Shown one piece after another: positions 56,551 to 64,000 of a stretch of DNA of 64,000 nucleotides (positions within the stretch are counted from its first letter, which is position 1; the number at the start of each line of letters is the position of its first letter). Source of the DNA: Sneathiella glossodoripedis JCM 23214 (GTDB lineage: Bacteria > Pseudomonadota > Alphaproteobacteria > Sneathiellales > Sneathiellaceae); NCBI RefSeq assembly GCF_000616095.1, contig NZ_BAMS01000001.1:1116001-1180000 (forward strand). The letters are read 5' to 3'. The notes beneath the pieces were generated by a model. The model was not told where the DNA came from. It did no database searches and saw only the letters and a program-made list of their open reading frames with translations. A program made the translations under genes and the position numbers.

Positions 56551-57138
56551 ATGGCGCTTCGAGCTAAAATCACTACTGTATTAACGCTCTCTGCACTGGC
56601 GCTGTCTGTTGCAGGCTGCGATAGCACGCGTCAAGCGTTGGGTATCGACGGAAAGAAGGCACCAGATGAATTCGCTGTGCTGACGAAAGCACCGCTTATC
56701 ATTCCACCAGATTTCACCTTGCGCCCACCTGCGCCGGGACAAAAAAGCCCTCGGGATGAGTTGGCTCGTTCGTCCGCGCGCTCTGCATTGTTCGGGCAGA
56801 CGTCTCCTGGTGTAATAACTCAAGAAGAAGCAGCGAAAGCAGGCACTTCTGCAGGGGAGCTCGCATTGCTCAGGCAAGCGGATGCTGTCGATGCAGATAA
56901 CTCTATTCGCGAAATTGTGAATGCTGAAACAAATGCGCTTCAGGAAGATGATAAATCCTTGATCGAGCGGGTCATGTTCTGGCAGAAGCAGCCAGCTTAT
57001 GGGGATGTGGTAGATCCTACCAAAGAGCAAAAACGTATTCAGGAAAATGCGGCGCTAGGTAATTCCGCGAGTGATGGCGGGGAAACACCGATCATTGAAC
57101 GCAGAAAGAAAGCGTTGCTGGAAGGCATCTTTGACTAA
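56551..57138 (+). CDS. DUF3035 lipoprotein
   Basis: A 195-aa protein with a lipoprotein signal: VLTLSALALSVAGCDSTRQ, cleaved before the Cys at about 23. The conserved core is PDEFAVLTKAPLIIPPDFTL and RPPAPGQ, typical of DUF3035 proteins found next to lspA in alphaproteobacteria. Function is unknown; the position before M16 peptidases suggests outer membrane maintenance. The C-terminal half is charged and helical. It lies 17 bp after lspA and is followed by a terminator. Confidence 0.85.
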   Translation: MALRAKITTVLTLSALALSVAGCDSTRQALGIDGKKAPDEFAVLTKAPLIIPPDFTLRPPAPGQKSPRDELARSSARSALFGQTSPGVITQEEAAKAGTSAGELALLRQADAVDADNSIREIVNAETNALQEDDKSLIERVMFWQKQPAYGDVVDPTKEQKRIQENAALGNSASDGGETPIIERRKKALLEGIFD

Positions 57139-57160
57139 GTTGCCGATATAATCTGTTTCA

Positions 57161-57191
57161 GGCGTGTAACTTTTAAGTGCACGCCTTTTTT
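57161..57191 (+). terminator. Intrinsic terminator after the DUF3035 gene
   Basis: GGCGTG and CACGCC pair around a 13-base loop, followed by TTTTTT, 22 bp after the DUF3035 stop. It separates the ileS-lspA unit from the M16 pair. Confidence 0.8.
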
Positions 57192-57263
57192 GTTTTTTCG
57201 TCCAGAAACACTTGCAAATTGGCGGAGCGCTTCTTTTATAAAAAGAAACAGACCGGGGATATC

Positions 57264-58622
57264 ATGAACAGATCACAAAGTGCAGGCTTCATTCTCTCAC
57301 TCATTCTTGTATTTGGATGTTTCTCTTACTCACTTAGCGCAGCAGAAGAAATTCCGACACTGTTTAATCCAAAGACCACCATGCTGGAAAACGGCATGCA
57401 GGTGGTAGTGATAGAGGATCATCGCGCCCCAATTGTTACGCATATGGTTTGGTATAAAGTAGGTGCCGCGGATGAGCCCGCCGGTAAATCGGGTATTGCC
57501 CACTTCCTGGAACATCTCATGTTCAAGGGAACCGCAAAAATAGGTTCAGGTGAATTTTCCCGAATTGTTGCTGAAAATGGTGGGCAGGATAACGCCTTTA
57601 CCTCTCAAGATTATACAGCTTATTTTCAGAATGCCAGTGCAGATAAACTTCCGCTTTTGATGGAGTTGGAGGCGGATCGGATGCAGGGACTGCTTCTGGA
57701 CGACGATGCCGTGGGTGCAGAATTGCAAGTTGTACTCGAAGAACGCTCTCAGCGAACTGATAACAATCCAAGTGGATTGTTTCGCGAGCAGTGGATCGCA
57801 GCCCAATATTTGGCTCATCCCTACGGGACTCCCGTTATCGGGTGGCGTAATGAAATCGAAAAACTGACAACACAGGACGCTATCGATTGGTATAAGACCT
57901 ATTATGCTCCAAATAATGCAATATTGGTTGTTGCGGGGGATGTAGAGGCTGAAACCGTTTTCCAGTTGGCTCGTAAATATTATGGCCCTCAAAAACCGAT
58001 GGAGATCCCTCCGCGTATCAGAGTGCAAGAGCCACCGCAGCTCGCAAAACGGGTCGTGGAAATGAGAGACGAGCGTGTTCGCGAACCAAGTTGGCGACAA
58101 TCATTTCTTGCGCCATCAGCAAGAACAGCTGATGTGAAGGAGGTTCGAGCGCTTGAAGTCCTTAATGAAATCCTGAGTGGAGGTCCAACCAGTCGGCTCT
58201 ATTCAGCGTTGGTACGCGATCAGAAAGTAGCAGCGGGGGCTGGTTCTTATTATGACGCAACTTCTTACGATCCCTCTATCTTTGTTGTTTATGGAACACC
58301 TGCTAGCGACGCTACAATTGACCAAGTAGAAGCGGGTATATGGGAAATCCTTCAGGATATTTTAAATAATGGTGTTGGGGATGACGAGTTACAGTCAGCG
58401 AAAAACAGATTGTTGGCTAGCGCGATTTACGCTCGTGATAGTGTAAGTGGGGCGGCAAATATTTTTGGCGCGGCACTGACCAGTGGCGAGAAAATTGAAA
58501 ATATTGTCAATTGGCCAAGGCAGATTACTGAAGTGACGAAAGAAGAGATCAATAGGGCGGCTCGCAAATTATTTGATGAGAAATCCTCTGTTGTAGGAAA
58601 ATTACTGCCGGAGGAGAAATAA
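57264..58622 (+). CDS. M16 family zinc metallopeptidase
   Basis: A 452-aa periplasmic protein. The signal peptide is about 1-28 (GFILSLILVFGCFSYSLSAA). The inverted zinc motif HxxEH is in GIAHFLEHLMFKGT and the third ligand lies in LELEADRMQGLLL. Two M16 halves are present, with the second ending PRQITEVTKEEINRAARKLF. It likely degrades or processes envelope peptides. The frame extends upstream to 57177, but those codons overlap the terminator and lack a signal. The next gene is its inactive-type partner, starting 2 bp later. Confidence 0.9.
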   Translation: MNRSQSAGFILSLILVFGCFSYSLSAAEEIPTLFNPKTTMLENGMQVVVIEDHRAPIVTHMVWYKVGAADEPAGKSGIAHFLEHLMFKGTAKIGSGEFSRIVAENGGQDNAFTSQDYTAYFQNASADKLPLLMELEADRMQGLLLDDDAVGAELQVVLEERSQRTDNNPSGLFREQWIAAQYLAHPYGTPVIGWRNEIEKLTTQDAIDWYKTYYAPNNAILVVAGDVEAETVFQLARKYYGPQKPMEIPPRIRVQEPPQLAKRVVEMRDERVREPSWRQSFLAPSARTADVKEVRALEVLNEILSGGPTSRLYSALVRDQKVAAGAGSYYDATSYDPSIFVVYGTPASDATIDQVEAGIWEILQDILNNGVGDDELQSAKNRLLASAIYARDSVSGAANIFGAALTSGEKIENIVNWPRQITEVTKEEINRAARKLFDEKSSVVGKLLPEEK

Positions 58623-58624
58623 GC

Positions 58625-59982
58625 ATGAGCAAATTTTTATTCTCAGGCCGTAATTGCTCGCCAACTGTTTGTTCCTCTTGATATTAGCATTGCCCTCACA
58701 TGCCCTGTCGCTGGAGATAAAAGAAATACAGACCCCAGGGGGAATAAAGGCATGGTTTGTTGAGGAAAAAACCATTCCAATTCTGAACATGGAAGTCATA
58801 TGGAAGGGGGGCGGCAGTGCTGTAGCCAAGGAGAAGTCTGGGCTTGCAAGACTGATGGCGGCAACACTTGATGAAGGTGCTGGTGATCTTGACAGTAAGG
58901 CTTTCCAAAAAAAGCTTTCTGATTTGTCTGTCTCGCTTTCCTTCGACGCTGGAAAAGATACGTTTCGTGGTAGTTTGAAAACTCTTTCAAAGAATGCGGA
59001 GCAAGCTTTTGAGCTCTTCGGACTTGCAGTAAATGCACCTCGCTTTGATGAAGAGGCTGTCGAGAGGATTAAAGGGCAGCTGCTTGTTGGGTTAAATCGG
59101 CAACTTTCCGATCCAAATGATCTTGCAGGTGATGCTTGGTTCGAGCTGGCTTTTTCAGGGCATCCATATGCAATTCCCACAGAAGGAACACTGGAAACAG
59201 TTCCAAATTTAACTCCTGCTGATTTGAAGTCGTTTCAGAAAAATCAGCTCGCCAGAGATAATATGGTTATTGCGGTGATTGGAGATATTTCCGAGGCGGA
59301 TTTGGTGCAGTATCTTGATGCTGCATTTGCTTCATTGCCTGCAAAAGCAAGTCTGCCAAAAGTTGAGCGGGTTAAAAAACTTGGCGGACCTGCCAATAAA
59401 ATTATCCCCATGGATATTCCGCAAAGCGTAATTGTCTTTGGCGGAGACGGGGTCTTGAGAGACGACCCTGATTACTATGCGGCTTATGTACTTAACTACA
59501 TTCTTGGCGGTGGTGGCTTTGAATCCCGTTTGTACAGAGAGATCAGGGAAAAAAGGGGGTTAGTGTACTCGGTATATAGCTACCTCTCTCCCTTCGAAGA
59601 GGCCGGCGTTCACTTGGGCGGTCTTGGGACCGGTGAGAAGACAACCATAGAGGCCATTGAGCTCATTCGCAGTGAACTGACAAAAATAAGGCAAAATGGC
59701 GTAACGGAGAGGGAGCTCGAAGCTGCCAAAAAATATTTGAATGGTTCGTTTGCTTTGAGATTGTCGTCAAATGCGCGTATTGCCGGAATAATGGCAAGCA
59801 TGCAATTTAGTAATTTATCAATGGACTATCTTGATGAGCGCTCTGCACTTATTAACGCGGTTTCTCTTGAAGATATCAAACGAGTGGCCAAAAGACTGAT
59901 GGATCCAGACAGATTACTGCTGACTATTGTTGGAAAGGGCGAAAACCAAGCAGAATGGGAAGAGGCCCTTAAAAATTTTTAG
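58625..59982 (+). CDS. M16-like protein lacking the zinc motif (one frame break)
   Basis: About 452 aa after repair. The signal peptide MSKFLFSGRKLLANCLFLLI emerges only if one A is added near 58652. The body is M16-like (FVEEKTIPILNMEVIWKGGG, LGGGGFESRLYREIREKRGL and VYSVYSYLSPFEEAG), but the position of HxxEH reads GLARLMAATLDEGAG, so zinc and catalysis are absent. Paired active and inactive M16 genes are known as heterodimers, as in mitochondrial processing peptidase. Starts 2 bp after its partner. Confidence 0.88.
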
Positions 59983-60059
59983 GTAGTTTTCGTAGCATTT
60001 GGTAGCTTAGGCAGACGGTATCAAGTTCGCGCACATTATAGAAACCTTGGACAGATTGC

Positions 60060-61343
60060 ATGAGCTACAAACAGACCTTTGAAAATTGCTTTTCGTTAAA
60101 CGGCGGAGGCATGCAGGATTGGGTGCGAACTGCATTCATGAAATCACTTGCGCAGACAGAAACAGTTGTGTCGTCGCTACAAATGCTCAAGGAAAAAGGG
60201 CGATTGCCGCTGCTAAATCTTCCGTTTCAAACGGATGACCTACAGAGGCTCTCACAGCACAGATTTGTAAAGGACAAAAGCTTTAATCGATTTGTTGTGG
60301 TGGGAATTGGTGGATCGTCGCTTGGCGGACAGGTGCTTGTCAATTTACGAGATCGCGATGATGAGCCGTATTTGACCTTTTGGGATACGCTCGATTATCA
60401 CGTTATGAAACCCTTTTTGCGTGGCAAGAGGTTGAAATCAACGCGCTTTCTGTTGATTTCAAAATCAGGTACGACACCTGAAATTATGGCTCAGACACTC
60501 ATGGTAATTGAAGCGCTCAATAAGGATGGGGGCGCAGAAGCTGTTGCAAATCAATGTATTGCCATATGTGAGCCCGGAGATAATCCGCTTGGGTATATTG
60601 CTGATAAATGGGGGATTGAGCGATTGGATCATGATCCTGATATTGGAGGGCGATATTCGGGTCTTTCACTGGTAGGGGCGCTGCCTGCGTTAATTGCGGG
60701 CATTGACATGTGGGCGGTGAGAGAAGGTGCGCGCCAAGTTTTAGAAGATACGCTGCAAAACCCGGAATCTGATCCGCGGGTGTCTGCGGCCATGACACAT
60801 GCGCTGTCTGAGATCAGCGGTGCGAAAATGAATGTGTTAATGCCTTATTCCAAGCAGTTGGAGCCATTTACTCATTGGTATCGGCAGCTATGGGCAGAAA
60901 GTATTGGCAAGGAAGGACGCGGCACGACACCTGTCAATGCCCTCGGCCCCATTGATCAGCATAGCCAATTGCAACTATGGCTGGATGGACCAAATGACAA
61001 ATATTTCACGCTCATCATTAATCGGGAAGTCGATAAAAGCCCCCTTATGGATGTTGAAATTGCAGACAGCATACCAGCGCTTGATTATCTGAAAGGGCAT
61101 AAAATCAGCGATGTTGTGCAAGCAGAAGCTCATGCGACGGCCAAAACTCTGGCTGATCGGGGGAAGTATTTACGATGTATCTATATCGATAAACTTGATG
61201 AGAAAACAATTGGTGCATTATTGATGCATTTTATGCTGGAAACAATTATTACCTGTCATCTGATTGGCGTTAATCCGTTCGATCAGCCTGCTGTTGAGCA
61301 GGGGAAAAAACTGACGAAAATGTATCTAAAGGGTGAGGAATGA
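60060..61343 (+). CDS. pgi: Glucose-6-phosphate isomerase
   Basis: A 427-aa protein, short for the family (usually about 450 or 550). VVVGIGGSSLGGQVLVNL, then STRFLLISKSGTTPEIMAQTL (phosphosugar binding), RYSGLSLVGALPALIAG, EGRGTTPVNALGPIDQHSQL and a C-terminal catalytic Lys region VEQGKKLTKMYLKG. It interconverts glucose- and fructose-6-phosphate. Its end overlaps the mutL start by four bases (ATGA). Confidence 0.92.
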   Translation: MSYKQTFENCFSLNGGGMQDWVRTAFMKSLAQTETVVSSLQMLKEKGRLPLLNLPFQTDDLQRLSQHRFVKDKSFNRFVVVGIGGSSLGGQVLVNLRDRDDEPYLTFWDTLDYHVMKPFLRGKRLKSTRFLLISKSGTTPEIMAQTLMVIEALNKDGGAEAVANQCIAICEPGDNPLGYIADKWGIERLDHDPDIGGRYSGLSLVGALPALIAGIDMWAVREGARQVLEDTLQNPESDPRVSAAMTHALSEISGAKMNVLMPYSKQLEPFTHWYRQLWAESIGKEGRGTTPVNALGPIDQHSQLQLWLDGPNDKYFTLIINREVDKSPLMDVEIADSIPALDYLKGHKISDVVQAEAHATAKTLADRGKYLRCIYIDKLDEKTIGALLMHFMLETIITCHLIGVNPFDQPAVEQGKKLTKMYLKGEE

Positions 61344-63205
61344 CACTCCGGAAACTGCCGGACAATATTGTCAACCAGATTGCAGCAGGCGAGGTTGTTG
61401 AACGGCCTGCATCCGCGGTTAAGGAATTGGTGGAAAATGCAATTGACGCCGGAGCCGATCGAATTGACGTATTGATGCGTACAGGTGGTCGTTCTTTGAT
61501 ATCGATCAAGGATAACGGCAAAGGAATGACACCTGAAGAGTTGGAGCTTTGTTTTGAGCGTCATGCGACATCCAAGCTCCCGGACGAAGATTTGGTAAAT
61601 ATCCAGCATCTCGGGTTTCGGGGGGAGGCTATTCCTTCAATCGCTTCTGTCAGCAGAATGAGTATCACGACCAGAACTGCGGATGCTGATAACGCCTGGA
61701 AACTGTCGGTGGAGGGAGGGCGAAAAGGTTCGGTGGAACCTGCAGCCATGTCGACGGGAACTCATGTTGAGGTGCGCGATATTTTTTATGCAACGCCGGC
61801 TCGCTTGAAGTTTTTAAAGTCTGAGCGCGCGGAGTTTGGTGCAGCGCTGGACGTAATACGCCGACTTGCGATGGCCTATCCGTCAATTGCATTTTCACTT
61901 TCTGATGAAAAGCGAACCGCGCTCAAAGTATCTGCAGCGCAAGGAGATTTGTTTGAGGCGTGGTTGGATCGCCTTGGCGCAATCATGGGGCGCGAGTTTT
62001 CAGAGAATGCTTTAAAAATTGATGCTGAGAGAAATGGAGTTGTGCTGACAGGCTATGCGGGTGTTCCAACGTTTAACCGTGGAAACGCAAATATGCAGTT
62101 TATGTTTGTAAATGGCAGGCCTGTTAAAGATAAAACCTTCACGGGAGCCATCCGCGCTGCATATATGGATTTGCTTGCTCGTAACCGTCATGCGCTCCTC
62201 GCTCTTTTTCTGGAGTTGCCTCCTGATCAGGTGGATGTGAACGTGCATCCTGCAAAGGCGGAAGTTCGTTTCCGGGATTCTGCTGGTGTCAGGGGATTGA
62301 TAATTGGCGCTTTGCGCAACGCTCTTGCGGCGAACGGACATCGAGCTTCGTCTACGGTAGGACATCAAGCGTTGGGTGCATTTCGCACTGAAAACAATCC
62401 TGCGTTTGAGCAGCTTAATCTGCAGAGCAGACCCTCAAGACCTGTCGGTATGGGGAATTGGGCGGAAGTTCGTCCAAATAGCAACACACAGTCCCATTTA
62501 GCGGAAGAGACAAGCGCCTATCAGGCACCACTTTCGCCAGCGCAGAACACGGAGCCGATGGCACCATCAGCGCGGGATTATGGTGCCGAGCAATCTGCAC
62601 AAGCCAGTGAAGGGGATTTTCAGACTTATCCGCTCGGGGCCGCACGCGGGCAGCTTCATGAAACCTATATTGTCGCTCAAACAAAGAATGGTATGGTGCT
62701 CGTCGACCAACACGCTGCTCATGAAAGATTGGTAATGGAGCGGATGAAAAAGGCTTATAGCCAACGATCTGTTGGGCGGCAGATGCTTTTGCTTCCGGAT
62801 GTCATCGAAATTGACGAGGCGGCGGCTGAACGCGTGTGTGAGCGGGCGGAAGAGCTTGCGGAAATGGGGCTGGTGATTGAACCCTTCGGTCCGGGCGCGA
62901 TCGTGGTCAGGGAAACTCCGGCCTTACTTGGCACATGCAATGTCAAAGGCTTAATACAGGATCTAGCTGACGATTTGGCAGAGTTTGATACCGCCCTTGC
63001 CTTGAAAGATCGACTGGATGATGTGTTTGCGACGATGGCATGCCATGGGTCGGTTCGCGCTGGACGGCGGTTGTCCATTGATGAAATGAATGCATTGCTG
63101 CGAGAGATGGAAGTCACACCGCATTCGGGTCAATGCAATCATGGAAGACCTACCTATGTGGAGTTGCAACTATCTGATATTGAAAAGCTTTTTGGGCGCC
63201 GATAG
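61340..63205 (+). CDS. mutL: DNA mismatch repair protein MutL
   Basis: A 621-aa protein. The GHKL ATPase has IAAGEVVERPASAVKELVEN, AIDAGADRID, IKDNGKGM and LGFRGEAIPSIASVS. The variable linker spans about residues 340-430. The C-terminal domain carries VDQHAAHERLVMERM, the DQHA..E....E endonuclease motif, plus MACHGSVRAGRR and QCNHGRPTYVELQ. With these it is a nicking MutL, usual in bacteria without MutH. Coupled to pgi by a four-base overlap and to the next gene with no gap. Confidence 0.96.
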   Translation: MTLRKLPDNIVNQIAAGEVVERPASAVKELVENAIDAGADRIDVLMRTGGRSLISIKDNGKGMTPEELELCFERHATSKLPDEDLVNIQHLGFRGEAIPSIASVSRMSITTRTADADNAWKLSVEGGRKGSVEPAAMSTGTHVEVRDIFYATPARLKFLKSERAEFGAALDVIRRLAMAYPSIAFSLSDEKRTALKVSAAQGDLFEAWLDRLGAIMGREFSENALKIDAERNGVVLTGYAGVPTFNRGNANMQFMFVNGRPVKDKTFTGAIRAAYMDLLARNRHALLALFLELPPDQVDVNVHPAKAEVRFRDSAGVRGLIIGALRNALAANGHRASSTVGHQALGAFRTENNPAFEQLNLQSRPSRPVGMGNWAEVRPNSNTQSHLAEETSAYQAPLSPAQNTEPMAPSARDYGAEQSAQASEGDFQTYPLGAARGQLHETYIVAQTKNGMVLVDQHAAHERLVMERMKKAYSQRSVGRQMLLLPDVIEIDEAAAERVCERAEELAEMGLVIEPFGPGAIVVRETPALLGTCNVKGLIQDLADDLAEFDTALALKDRLDDVFATMACHGSVRAGRRLSIDEMNALLREMEVTPHSGQCNHGRPTYVELQLSDIEKLFGRR

Positions 63206-64000
63206 ATGTCTGATTTTACTGATGCGGAGTATGATGTAGTCGTTATTGGTGCCGGAGCTGCAGGGCTGATGTGCGCTATCGAAGCCGCCAAACGAAAACG
63301 CTCGGTCTTGCTGCTGGAGCAAGCAGACAAGGTTGGCAAAAAAATTCTTATTTCCGGCGGTGGGCGCTGTAATTTCACCAATCTTTTCGCTGCTCCTGAC
63401 CGCTATTTGTCTGACAATCGCCATTTTTGTAAATCCGCGTTAAGAGCATACACCCAGTCAGATTTTATTGAATTGGTCAGGCGATATGGCATCGCCTATC
63501 ACGAGAAAAAACTCGGACAGCTTTTCTGCGATGAAAGCTCACAAAATATAATCGATCTCCTCCTCAGTGAAGCTGAGAAGGCTGGGGTCAGACTTCATTG
63601 TGATCGCGCTGTGAAGAGCGTAAAAGCTTCTGAAAAATCGGGGTTTGTCGTGAATGCAGGACCTGAAGCTGTGACCTCAAATGCGGTCGTTGTCGCAACC
63701 GGAGGATTATCAATCCCGAAACTGGGGGCAAATGATTTTGCCTACCGCCTTGCCAGACAATTTGACCTGAAGGTGACGCAAACTCGCCCGGGTCTTGTCC
63801 CGTTTACATTTGACGCACCTGATTTGGAGCGTTTCGCAGGTTTGACTGGTATTTCTGCCGATGTCGTCGCCAAAATTGGGAAAACAAGCTTTCGCGAGAA
63901 TGTGCTTTTCACTCATCGCGGGGTCAGCGGGCCTGCGATTTTACAAATTTCCTCTTTCTGGAAAGAAGGGGATGTGGTGCATCTGGATTTCCTGCCGGAT
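63206..64000 (+). CDS. HI0933/BaiN-type NAD(P)/FAD-dependent oxidoreductase (partial)
   Basis: The first 265 codons run open to the window edge. The ATG immediately follows the mutL stop. The FAD-binding motif is VVIGAGAAGLMCAIEAAKR, then KKILISGGGRCNFTN, the HI0933-family signature, and VVATGGLSIPKLGANDFAYR and RPGLVPFT. The family includes YhiN/BaiN proteins; reactions remain largely uncharacterised. Coupling to mutL may simply reflect operon structure. Confidence 0.9.
   Translation, partial: MSDFTDAEYDVVVIGAGAAGLMCAIEAAKRKRSVLLLEQADKVGKKILISGGGRCNFTNLFAAPDRYLSDNRHFCKSALRAYTQSDFIELVRRYGIAYHEKKLGQLFCDESSQNIIDLLLSEAEKAGVRLHCDRAVKSVKASEKSGFVVNAGPEAVTSNAVVVATGGLSIPKLGANDFAYRLARQFDLKVTQTRPGLVPFTFDAPDLERFAGLTGISADVVAKIGKTSFRENVLFTHRGVSGPAILQISSFWKEGDVVHLDFLPD

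Noticed and set aside
1-64000. tRNA, rRNA or mobile elements
   Set aside because: I looked through the intergenic stretches and saw no cloverleaf with a GTTCGAATC-type arm, no transposase gene and no terminal repeats; a tRNAscan run would settle the tRNA point.

Overview
The window looks like chromosomal core DNA of a flagellated, probably marine, Gram-negative alphaproteobacterium. The evidence is a FlaF/FlbT/DUF1217 flagellin locus, a bolA-DnaJ-cobS-cobT-rpmB neighbourhood, a DUF3035 lipoprotein followed by two M16 peptidases, CheZ beside CheY, a TipF-like degenerate EAL protein and a TIGR01459-type HAD protein. A Sneathiella/Kiloniella-like lineage is my guess; the sequence alone does not prove it. 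I see no rRNA, tRNA, CRISPR array, insertion sequence or prophage.

Layout. 1-2572: leftward flagellin locus (flbT, flagellin, flaF, 5' part of a DUF1217 gene). 2573-2926: AT-rich intergenic region with a large inverted repeat. 2927-11168: one giant (about 2750 aa) RTX protein exported by a type I system, whose repeats carry methionine where leucine or isoleucine is usual. 11300-14552: DUF6460 membrane protein, then leftward korAB (2-oxoacid:ferredoxin oxidoreductase). 14847-20728: TetR regulator, AsmA-like protein and TAXI binding protein facing an acyl-CoA dehydrogenase / class II aldolase / cyclase operon. 20845-26583: tandem NifU-like scaffold, CDP-alcohol phosphatidyltransferase, small unknowns, S4 protein and SUV3-like helicase. 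26916-33109: methylmalonyl-CoA mutase, acetylpolyamine/histone deacetylase family enzyme, cytidine deaminase, trans-3-hydroxy-L-proline dehydratase, MeaB GTPase, ribosomal protein L28. 33211-37723: cobT, cobS, J-domain protein, XRE regulator, bolA. 37744-41722: AEC transporter, CorC, aroB, aroK. 41901-46907: a 46-aa membrane protein, an exported unknown, xerC/D-type recombinase, malyl-CoA lyase family enzyme, accA. 46951-52962: SDR, TipF-like EAL, HAD, cheZ-cheY, MaoC hydratase, ribF. 53230-64000: ileS, lspA, DUF3035, two M16 proteins, pgi, mutL and a partial HI0933-type flavoprotein.

Several genes connect functionally. Methylmalonyl-CoA mutase and its chaperone MeaB need B12, which CobS/CobT help make. 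A malyl/beta-methylmalyl-CoA lyase and AccA also act in acyl-CoA carbon flow. Flagellar genes recur at both ends of the window (flagellin locus, TipF-like, CheY/CheZ).

A caution governs the reading of broken genes. At least twenty frame breaks fall inside otherwise well-conserved genes, including normally essential ones such as lspA. Nineteen are net -1 and each is repaired by adding one base identical to its neighbour; the twentieth, in aroB, is net +1 or -2 in a T run. This is the signature of homopolymer under-calling, so I annotate these as single intact genes with a sequence problem, not as pseudogenes.
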